A stretch of DNA of 64,000 bases from RPQJ01 sp052035645 (GTDB lineage Bacteria > Pseudomonadota > Gammaproteobacteria > Steroidobacterales > Steroidobacteraceae): positions 1-64,000 of the forward strand of contig JBPOHK010000063.1 in assembly GCA_052035645.1 (NCBI GenBank), read 5' to 3'. The notes under the pieces are model-generated. The model worked only from the letters and a program-made list of their open reading frames with translations, ran no database searches and was not told the origin of the DNA. Shown here in pieces: positions 53,913-60,695 of the stretch; positions within the stretch are counted from its first letter, which is position 1, and each line of letters begins with the position of its first letter. A program made the position numbers and the translations under genes.

Positions 53913-56900
53913 TCAGTCGAACTTCGAGTCCGTGATCTTGTGTTCCGGACCCGGCCGCGACTTCGAGATCGTGGTCATCGTGGCGTCCGTGTAGACGTGG
54001 CAGGCGCCCGAGCAGTTGCGCAGCTCGCTCACCGTGTACTTGGTGTTGCCGAACTTCGTGTGCTCGCTGGCCTTGAAGTCGCCCGAGTGACACCCGGCGC
54101 AGGCCGGCTTGTAGACCGCGTTGCTCCAGGTGGCCGCGTCGGTGTTGGTCTTGTGGCAGCTCTTGCAGGTGAGCGAGACGCGGTGGTCGCCCGGGTAGCC
54201 GCCGCCGGTGACGTGCTTGAACCTGTTCGGCGACCAGGCCGTGACCGTGTGGCAGTAGTTGCAGTCGAAGTTGTTGACCGGGAAGGTCATGTGGCCCGTC
54301 GACGGGCCCGTCGCCTGGCTGCCGTCGTGGCAGTTCTTGCAGCCGCCCGTGATGTTGCTGTGGTCGACCTTCGCCGGCTTCCAGGCGAGCGTCGAGTGAC
54401 AGGCCCCGCACTCCTGGGCCGTCACCAGGTGACCGGTCGGCTTGCCCGCCGCGGTGACGCCGTTGTGGCAGCTGGAGCAGACGCCGGTCACGTGCGCGTG
54501 GTCGACGTTGATCACCGGCTTCCACGCCGTGGTCGTGTGGCAGGCGTTGCAGGTGTTGTCCGAGGCGATGTGCCCGCTGTTCTTGCCCTTGGCCTTGATG
54601 CCGTCGTGGCAGGAGATGCAGGTGCCCGTCACCTGCGTGTGGTCGACGCGCAGCGCCGGCTTCCAGCCCGCGGTGCCGTGGCAGGCCTCGCAGGTGTTGC
54701 TGGTCGTGATGTGGGTGGCGTTCTTGCCGCCCGCGTCGGTGCCGTTGTGGCAGCTGAAGCAGTTGCCGGTCACGCCCTCGTGGGTGAAGCCCGTCGCGGG
54801 CTTCCAGGCGATGGTGCTGTGGCAGGCGCTGCACTCCGCGACCGTCACGATGTGCCCCTGGTCCTTGCCGCCGGCGATGGTGCCGTTGTGGCAGCTCGAG
54901 CAGGTGCCCATGACCTGGGTGTGGTCGACCTTCGTGGCCGGCTTCCACCCGGAGACCGCGTGGCACTTCTCGCAGATGTTGGTCGTGAAGAGGTGGCCGG
55001 AGTTCTTGCCCGCGGCGTGCAGGTTGTCGTGGCAGCTGTAGCAGTTGGCGGTGACGCCGGCGTGCGTGTAGTTCGCCGGCTTCCACGCCAGCGTCGTGTG
55101 GCAGGTGCTGCACTCCTGCGTGGTCGGGATGTGGTTGGTGCCCTTGCCCTGCGCGGTCGTGTTGTTGTGGCAGGACGTGCAGGTGCCCGTCACCTGCGCG
55201 TGATCCACCTTCGATGCGGGCTTCCAGGCCGCCACCGCGTGGCAGGCCTCGCAGACGTTGCTGCTGGTGATGTGCCCGGTGTTCTTGCCGCCCGCCTTGG
55301 TGCCGTTGTGGCAGTCGAAGCAGTTGGCCGTGACGCCCGTGTGGTCGAAGCGCGCCGGCTTCCAGGCGGTGGTCGAGTGGCAGTTGTCGCAGGTGTTGTC
55401 GCTGGCGACGTGGTCCTGGTTCTTGCCCGTCGCCGTGCGCCCGTCGTGGCAGGAGTAGCAGCTGCCGATCGTCTGCGCGTGGTCGACCCGGGTGGCCGGC
55501 TTCCAGACCGTGGTCGAATGGCAGGCGTCGCAGGCGTTGCTGCTCTGCATGTGCTCCGCGTTCTTGCCGGTCGCGAGGTTGCCGTTGTGGCAGGAGTAGC
55601 AGCTGCCGGTCACCTCGGCGTGGTCGACCTTGACGGCGGGCTTCCACGTCGTGACGTTGTGGCAGGCCTCGCAGCGGTTGCTCGAGACGATGTGCGTCTG
55701 GCTCTTGCCGCTGGCGTTCGTGCCGTTGTGGCAGTTGCTGCAGTTGGTCGTGATGCCGGCGTGCGTGAACTCGGCCGGCGTCCACGCGATCGTGGTGTGG
55801 CAGTCCGCGCAGTCGTCGTTCGACTGGATGTGGTTCTGCTTCTTGCCCGCGGCCGTCGTGCCGTTGTGGCAGGACACGCAGGTGCCGAGCACCTGCAGGT
55901 GGTCGACCCGCGAGGCGGGCTTCCACGCCGCGACGACGTGGCAGGACTCGCAACTGGTCGAGGAGTTGATGTGCTGGGTGTTCTTGCCGGTCGCCTTGCG
56001 GCCGTCGTGGCAGCTCACGCAGTTGGCGGTGATGCCGGTGTGGTCGAACTTGGCCGGCAGCCAGGCCGTGGTCGTGTGGCAGTTGTCGCACTCGGCGTTG
56101 GTCGAGATGTGGTCCTGCTTCTTGCCCGTGGCCCGGGCGCCGTCGTGGCAGGCCGAGCAGCTGCCGAGCACCTGCGCGTGGTCGACCCGGGTGGCCGGCT
56201 TCCACGTCGAGGTCGAGTGGCAGGTCTGGCACGCGGTGGTGGTGGCGATGTGGGTGCTGGTCTTGCCCGTCTCGCGGACGCCGTCGTGGCAGCTCGCGCA
56301 GCCGTCGACGACCCCGGCGTGCGTGAAGGCCGCCGGCTTCCACGCGCTGGTCGAGTGGCAGTTCTCGCAGCCGAACGTGGTCGGGATGTGGTTCTGGCCC
56401 TTGCCGGTGGCGGCGAAGCCGTTGTGGCAGGAGTCGCAGCCCGACGTCACGCCGGCGTGGTCGAAGCCCGCCGGCGTCCAGGCGGCATTGTTGTGGCAGG
56501 CGCCGCAGTCCTGCGTCGTCTGGACGTGGCCGGGCGGCTTGCCCTGGGCCTCGACGTCGTTGTGGCAGCTCGCGCAGCTGCCGCGCGTCTGGCTGTGGTC
56601 GAAGCGGCTGGCCGGCACCCACGCCGCGGTCGTGTGGCAACCGCTGCAGGTCTCGGTGCTCATGACGTGGCTGGAGGTCTTCGGCGTGGCGCCGATGCGC
56701 GAGCCGGGCGAGTGGCAGCTGAAGCACGCCCGCGGAGTGCCCTTGAACACCGCATCGACGTGGCATGACTCGCAGGGCTGGAGGCGGTGCGCCCCCGTCA
56801 GCTCGTAGCCGGTCGTCAGGTGGTCGAACTGCTTGCCGGGCCCCGGCGTCTGCGCGGCCGCCGTGCCGCCGAGCAGCGAGAGGAACAGGAGAATGCTCGC

Positions 56901-56915
56901 GATGATCGTCCGCAT
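53913..56915 (-). CDS. Giant secreted multiheme cytochrome c, 39 CXXCH motifs
   Basis: A 1000-residue protein with signal peptide (about 1-21, ending GGTAAA) and, by hand count, 39 CXXCH heme-attachment motifs plus one CX3CH (968-973). After two N-terminal hemes, 17 tandem units of about 46-47 residues run from 90 to 884. Each has two CXXCH motifs and further His in GKxxxHI and xDHxxV, suited to bis-His ligation. The units belong to the doubled-CXXCH type. The C-terminus (885-1000) has three more hemes. The ATG at 56915 follows AGGAGG and the gene is 14 bases after the 21-motif cytochrome gene. Heme density is about one per 25 residues. A role as a long electron conductor in the periplasm or at the surface is inference; enzymatic function is not excluded. 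Confidence 0.88.
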   Translation of the reverse strand: MRTIIASILLFLSLLGGTAAAQTPGPGKQFDHLTTGYELTGAHRLQPCESCHVDAVFKGTPRACFSCHSPGSRIGATPKTSSHVMSTETCSGCHTTAAWVPASRFDHSQTRGSCASCHNDVEAQGKPPGHVQTTQDCGACHNNAAWTPAGFDHAGVTSGCDSCHNGFAATGKGQNHIPTTFGCENCHSTSAWKPAAFTHAGVVDGCASCHDGVRETGKTSTHIATTTACQTCHSTSTWKPATRVDHAQVLGSCSACHDGARATGKKQDHISTNAECDNCHTTTAWLPAKFDHTGITANCVSCHDGRKATGKNTQHINSSTSCESCHVVAAWKPASRVDHLQVLGTCVSCHNGTTAAGKKQNHIQSNDDCADCHTTIAWTPAEFTHAGITTNCSNCHNGTNASGKSQTHIVSSNRCEACHNVTTWKPAVKVDHAEVTGSCYSCHNGNLATGKNAEHMQSSNACDACHSTTVWKPATRVDHAQTIGSCYSCHDGRTATGKNQDHVASDNTCDNCHSTTAWKPARFDHTGVTANCFDCHNGTKAGGKNTGHITSSNVCEACHAVAAWKPASKVDHAQVTGTCTSCHNNTTAQGKGTNHIPTTQECSTCHTTLAWKPANYTHAGVTANCYSCHDNLHAAGKNSGHLFTTNICEKCHAVSGWKPATKVDHTQVMGTCSSCHNGTIAGGKDQGHIVTVAECSACHSTIAWKPATGFTHEGVTGNCFSCHNGTDAGGKNATHITTSNTCEACHGTAGWKPALRVDHTQVTGTCISCHDGIKAKGKNSGHIASDNTCNACHTTTAWKPVINVDHAHVTGVCSSCHNGVTAAGKPTGHLVTAQECGACHSTLAWKPAKVDHSNITGGCKNCHDGSQATGPSTGHMTFPVNNFDCNYCHTVTAWSPNRFKHVTGGGYPGDHRVSLTCKSCHKTNTDAATWSNAVYKPACAGCHSGDFKASEHTKFGNTKYTVSELRNCSGACHVYTDATMTTISKSRPGPEHKITDSKFD
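54264..56648 (-). repeat. 17 tandem di-heme repeats of about 138-141 bases inside the giant cytochrome gene
   Basis: Residues 90-884 are 17 consecutive units. The linker after the second heme of each unit alternates between an F/Y-type (for example KFDHTGITAN, 23-residue half) and a V-type (for example RVDHAQVTGT, 24-residue half). The alternation holds for most of units 4-15, with a break at units 8-9, and makes a higher-order repeat of about 93 residues with four hemes. Divergence between units is moderate, so this is an old expansion rather than a fresh slippage tract. Confidence 0.85.
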
Positions 56916-56929
56916 GACGGTGTCCCTCC

Positions 56930-58492
56930 TCATTGCAGCCGCGCTCCCTTGAACGTCGTGCTGTTGTGGCAGCGCTGGCACTGCCGGCCGAACTGACCCA
57001 TGTGCACGTCGTCCTGCGTGTGGCAGGACGCGCAATCGCCGGTGAGCTTCACGACGTCCGGCGGCTGCCTGTGGCAGCCCTCGCAGGTCGCCCGGACGTG
57101 GGCGCCGGTCAGCGCGAAGCCGGTCTTGGCGTGGTCGAATTCCCAGATGCCCCAGCCGCTCGGCGAGTGGCAGGACTCGCAGTCCTTGCCGAGCGAGCCC
57201 TTGTGGCGGTCGTCGCGCGCGTGGCAGTCGTTGCAGGCCTTCGGCGCACCCTTGAACGCCGGCCGCTGGTGGCAGGAATGGCAGGGCACGGCGACGTGCA
57301 GGCCGACCAGCGTGAAGCTCGTCAGGTCGTGGTCGAAGGCGACGTCCCTGCGCCAGCTCTCGACGCCGTGGCAGCTGGCGCAGTCCTTGCCGAGCTGGCC
57401 GGAGTGCACGTCGCGCGTGCGGTGGCACGCGATGCAGTCCGTGCCGAGCTTCTGCGTGGCGACCGCCGCCGTGTGGCAGGTGTGGCAGTCGAGCTTGGCG
57501 TGCCGGCCCAGCAGTTCGTACTTGCCGTCGCGCGTGTGGTCGAAGCCGACCTGTCGCCAGCCGACGCTCGAGTGGCACTTCTCGCAGGCCGTGCCGAAGC
57601 GCGTCGCGTGGGCGTCCTCGGCCTTGTGGCAGCCGAGGCAGTCCTTCGGCAGCGGATCCTTCAGCGACGCCGTCTTGTGGCAGCCCTGGCAGGAGATGCT
57701 CGCGTGCGCCCCCGTGAGTGCGAAGCCGGTCTCCTTGAGGTGGTCGTACTTCGTGCCGCGCCAGGTGGCGGCGTTGTGGCAGCTGCCGCAGTCCGTGCCG
57801 CGGCTGCCGCGGTGCACGTCGTCCGGCGCGTGGCAGGAAACGCAGGCGAGCGGCGTGCCCTCGTAGCGGTTGGCCGCGTGACAGGCGGCGCAGGGAATCT
57901 CGGCGTGGCGGTCGCGCAGCGCGAACTTCGTCTTGCCGTGGTCGTACTTCGTCTCGGCCCAGCCGCGGGCGACGTGGCAGCCGGCGCAATCCTTGCCGAG
58001 CCTGCCCTCGTGCACGTCGGCCTCCCGGTGGCAATCGAAGCACGCGCTGGCAGCCTGGCGATACTTGGCGCCGCTCTTGTGGCAGTCGGCACAGGGCGCC
58101 GTGGCATGTGCGCCGACCAGCGCGAAATCGGTGCGCGAGTGGTCGAAGACGGCCGGGCTCAGCTTGACGATGTCGGCGTCGCGACCGAGGTGCTCGGTGT
58201 GGCAGGCCTTGCACTGCGCGCCGCGGATCCCGCTCAGGCGGCCATGGAATCCCTTGCCTGCGCCGACGTCGGCAGCGACGTCCTTGTGGCAGTCCAGGCA
58301 CAGGGCCGTCTGTCGCTCGCGGTCCGCGCGGTCGTGGCACTTGCTGCACTCGGCCTCTTCCTTGGCGTGCGCCTTGGAGACCTTGCCGGGCATCAGCAGG
58401 GTCTCGACGCTGGAGCCATGCGCGGCGGCCATGCCGAAGCAGGCAGCCGTGGCGACGAGCAGTACGAAAGTGCGGCGCAGTAGTCGTGCCAT
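56930..58492 (-). CDS. Secreted multiheme cytochrome c, 21 CXXCH motifs
   Basis: A 520-residue protein with signal peptide (about 1-24, ending GMAAA) and 21 CXXCH motifs by hand count. After three N-terminal hemes, the rest is six units of about 67-70 residues with three hemes each, bearing the recurring pieces DVHxGxxGxDC, a CHxxxxW stretch and YDHxxTxFxLxGxHAxxxC. The N-terminus of the 39-motif protein (FDHLTTGYELTGAH...C) looks like one of these units. The gene lies 13 bases after the membrane heme protein and 14 before the giant cytochrome. It is probably periplasmic, bridging membrane and outer components (inference). Confidence 0.87.
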   Translation of the reverse strand: MARLLRRTFVLLVATAACFGMAAAHGSSVETLLMPGKVSKAHAKEEAECSKCHDRADRERQTALCLDCHKDVAADVGAGKGFHGRLSGIRGAQCKACHTEHLGRDADIVKLSPAVFDHSRTDFALVGAHATAPCADCHKSGAKYRQAASACFDCHREADVHEGRLGKDCAGCHVARGWAETKYDHGKTKFALRDRHAEIPCAACHAANRYEGTPLACVSCHAPDDVHRGSRGTDCGSCHNAATWRGTKYDHLKETGFALTGAHASISCQGCHKTASLKDPLPKDCLGCHKAEDAHATRFGTACEKCHSSVGWRQVGFDHTRDGKYELLGRHAKLDCHTCHTAAVATQKLGTDCIACHRTRDVHSGQLGKDCASCHGVESWRRDVAFDHDLTSFTLVGLHVAVPCHSCHQRPAFKGAPKACNDCHARDDRHKGSLGKDCESCHSPSGWGIWEFDHAKTGFALTGAHVRATCEGCHRQPPDVVKLTGDCASCHTQDDVHMGQFGRQCQRCHNSTTFKGARLQ

Positions 58493-58505
58493 CGTGCCGG
58501 CCGGC

Positions 58506-59456
58506 TCAGTAGACGTGGACGGCCACGACGTGCACGGTGCCGGCGATGATCAGCATGATGAACAGCGGCATGTGCAGTGCGTGCCACAGGGAGAACAGCC
58601 GCTCGAAGGCCGTGAACTCGACCACGCGCCGCGTGGCCGCGAGTCGCGAGTCGATGTAGTCGTACGCGATCGCTTCCAGCCGCGAACTGCGGACGGCCGG
58701 CGCGCCGACGACGTGCCCGGCGGCGAGTTCGCGGTGCACGTAGGCGCGCAGGTGGCGCCGGGCCACGACGGCGCCATAGGCCCCGGCCAGCGGACGGGCC
58801 AGCACGAACAGGCGCTGGCAGCGGTCCACGAGGGCCCGCTCCTCGGCCGCGATGCGGTCGACGAGCTCGGGCAGGAACGACACTTCCGTCGAGACCTGGC
58901 GCAGGCGCTCCGCGTAGTCGCGCAGCTCGTTGAGCGAGGTCTTGCGCCCGTGCAGGCCCAGGTGGATGTGGGCGTAGAAATAGCGGCCGAACAGCCCGCT
59001 GCCCGCCACCGTCAGCATGCAGAACAGCGCGACGTTGCTGTTGGTCGCGCCGAGGCTGAAGTTCGAGTGGAACAGGATCAGTAGCGGCCCGACGACGCCC
59101 AGCAGCATGTGCAGCTGGAACCACGCCTTGGTCGTGCCGATGAACTTCAGCCACGGCTTGCGCTTGCGGGCCGGGTAGAACAGCAGCAGCAGCATCAGGC
59201 TGCCGCCGAGGATGCCGAGGGCGTAGCCGAGGCCGCTCTGCGGCGTGAGGTACTGCTCCGTCGGCAGGACATAGCCCGCGACGATCGCGAGCGCCGCCGC
59301 CAGGAAGCCGATCCCGGCGGGCGTGATCCATCGCGTCTTCTTCGGCAACGAGTCCTCGCTTCGCGCGTCCTGCACGGCACGCAGCCGGGGCTGAGTGGTC
59401 GGCCGGGTGGGCGGCGTCTCGCCCGGCAAAGGCCTTGGTTTCAAGCTGGCATTCAT
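58506..59456 (-). CDS. Five-helix, His-rich inner membrane protein, probable b-type cytochrome
   Basis: A 316-residue integral membrane protein. After a polar N-terminus (1-42) come helices at about 48-64, 77-94, 112-130 and 141-160, a long cytoplasmic or periplasmic loop (about 175-285), and a last helix at 293-311. Histidines cluster where heme b ligands could lie: H116 and H130 in helix 3, H163, H165 and H169 after helix 4, and H292, H295, H309 and H314 around the last helix. No named family was recognised. Spacing (7 bases after the TPR gene, 13 before the cytochrome) places it in the operon. It could pass electrons between quinone and the periplasmic cytochromes, in place of the absent NapC/CymA-type protein. 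Confidence 0.65.
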   Translation of the reverse strand: MNASLKPRPLPGETPPTRPTTQPRLRAVQDARSEDSLPKKTRWITPAGIGFLAAALAIVAGYVLPTEQYLTPQSGLGYALGILGGSLMLLLLFYPARKRKPWLKFIGTTKAWFQLHMLLGVVGPLLILFHSNFSLGATNSNVALFCMLTVAGSGLFGRYFYAHIHLGLHGRKTSLNELRDYAERLRQVSTEVSFLPELVDRIAAEERALVDRCQRLFVLARPLAGAYGAVVARRHLRAYVHRELAAGHVVGAPAVRSSRLEAIAYDYIDSRLAATRRVVEFTAFERLFSLWHALHMPLFIMLIIAGTVHVVAVHVY

Positions 59457-59463
59457 GTCGTGA

Positions 59464-60378
59464 TCAACCCTTCCTGCCGGCGAGGCGCTGCGCCTCGGCG
59501 ATGTTGGCCTCGATGATCCGCGCGTCGGAGGAACCGGCCGGCATCTGGGCAAGCAGCGCGCGCCAGGTGGCGAGCGCCTCGTCGTAACGGCGTTGCTCGT
59601 GCGCGAGGCTCGCCTTGAGCCACAGCGCCTTCGTGTGCTTCGGGTTCAGCGCCAGGGCGCGGTCGACGGCCTTCGCCGACTCGCCGCCCAGGCTGCCGCC
59701 GGGGGCGGACGCCAGGGCGTCCGCGTAGTCGGCCCAGCTGTCCGCGGTCATGGCGTTCGCGGCGACGAGCTTGCGATAGGCCTCGATCGCCTGCGTGAAC
59801 TCGCGCTTGCGGCGATGCTCCTCGGCCTGGGCGACCAGCGAACCGGCGGAGCCAGCGGCGGGACCGGCGGCCGGCGTGCCGGCCGGTGCGGCCGGCATCG
59901 GTCGAACGGGGGCCGTGGCGGCCATGGCGGACGTCAGGCTGCCCTGCGGGGCGAGCTTCTTCTGCCGCGCCCGGGCGGCGTCCTCGCCGCGGCCCATGAA
60001 CTCGTAGGACTGCGCCAGGAGGTTCCAGTCCTCGTCGCTGCCGCCCTGGGCCGCCAGGCGCGCCTCCAGGGCCTGCGTGGCGGCCTCCATGGGGCCGGCC
60101 GGGCCTTGCGGCATCGCCGGGTTGCCCGAGGCTGCGACCATGGCCCGCGACGCGGCGGCGACCCCGTCGGACAATTTCGAGGGTTCGTTATCGCTAATGA
60201 GAATGATTGCGATTGATGTGATGCCCACGAAAGCGACCACACCGCGGGCGAACCAGGGGTTGAGCGCGGCCACGACGCGGGATACATCGCGCGTGGCGAG
60301 CAGGAGCAGCCCCAGGCCGATGCTGAGCCCGAGTCCGAAAAAGCCTGCAGCGGTCCCGGCAATACCAGCGTCCGGCAT
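59464..60378 (-). CDS. Two-helix membrane TPR protein, CcmI/NrfG-like
   Basis: A 304-residue protein with two N-terminal helices (about 8-28 and 38-57) and a large soluble region containing TPR-like repeats (about 85-115 and 170-290) around a Pro/Ala/Gly-rich linker. This resembles proteins such as CcmI/NrfG that handle apocytochromes during heme attachment. The ATG at 60378 follows AGGAGA; an ATG at 60414 is less likely. It is first gene of the six-gene cytochrome operon, where a dedicated maturation helper for two heme-rich substrates would make sense. Confidence 0.7.
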   Translation of the reverse strand: MPDAGIAGTAAGFFGLGLSIGLGLLLLATRDVSRVVAALNPWFARGVVAFVGITSIAIILISDNEPSKLSDGVAAASRAMVAASGNPAMPQGPAGPMEAATQALEARLAAQGGSDEDWNLLAQSYEFMGRGEDAARARQKKLAPQGSLTSAMAATAPVRPMPAAPAGTPAAGPAAGSAGSLVAQAEEHRRKREFTQAIEAYRKLVAANAMTADSWADYADALASAPGGSLGGESAKAVDRALALNPKHTKALWLKASLAHEQRRYDEALATWRALLAQMPAGSSDARIIEANIAEAQRLAGRKG

Positions 60379-60463
60379 CCAGTCGTCTCCTGAAGCAAAG
60401 TGCATCCAGCGCACGCCGTCGTGCGCGCACTAAACCCCGGAACCCGCTGGATATCTTGTTATT

Positions 60464-60502
60464 CGGCACACGGCGATCGGGACGAAGACTAGCCGTGTGC
60501 GG
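60464..60502. promoter_or_regulatory. 11-base inverted repeat, candidate operator
   Basis: CGGCACACGGC (60464-60474) and GCCGTGTGCGG (60492-60502) are inverted copies matching at 10 of 11 positions with a 17-base spacer. They lie in the middle of the divergent control region, where one regulator could act on both operons. An RNA hairpin in a leader is the alternative. Confidence 0.5.
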
Positions 60503-60541
60503 CCGGATTATCAGTCAGAGTGGCCCTGCAAATCCAGAATT

Positions 60542-60557
60542 TGTGATTGCGGTCGCA
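60542..60557. promoter_or_regulatory. CRP/FNR-family-like site
   Basis: TGTGA-TTGCGG-TCGCA matches the TGTGA-N6-TCACA consensus at 9 of 10 positions and is flanked by T-rich bases. It is centred about 146 bases before the oxidoreductase start. Called by eye; one such match can occur by chance. Confidence 0.35.
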
Positions 60558-60695
60558 TGATCCGGCGGAACTCGACCGTCTAAGGGAGGGTTCTCCAGTA
60601 TCTTCAAGGCCCCGTGACCCACGTATCCTCCAGCCCATCCCGAATGCTGCGCTGCCATCGCGCAGGCTCTGCGCCCCACGCGGGAGGTCGGGCTC

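Larger units (their letters stand above)
60379..60695. other. Divergent control region of the cytochrome and oxidoreductase operons
   Basis: This 317-base gap separates the minus-strand cytochrome operon from the plus-strand oxidoreductase operon and contains no gene. It is less GC-rich than its surroundings and holds a strong dyad (60464-60502) and a CRP-like site (60542-60557). No confident -35/-10 pair was found for either direction. Confidence 0.6.

Noticed and set aside
54264..56648. Regularly spaced direct repeats resembling a CRISPR or satellite array
   Set aside because: Units are in frame, code for heme motifs and vary at third positions; there are no short identical repeats with unique spacers and no cas genes.
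53895..56768. A 957-codon plus-strand open frame opposite the giant cytochrome
   Set aside because: The apparent repeats are only the complement of the tandem heme repeats; no start signal or domain.
53913..58349. One continuous open frame that could be read as an upstream extension of the giant cytochrome
   Set aside because: The upstream part is out of frame with the 21-motif cytochrome. The giant cytochrome has its own AGGAGG site and signal peptide at 56915.
60193..60211. Fur-box-like sequence (about 13 of 19 matches by eye)
   Set aside because: It lies inside the coding sequence of the TPR protein, in codons for a membrane helix, and downstream of the start; probably chance.
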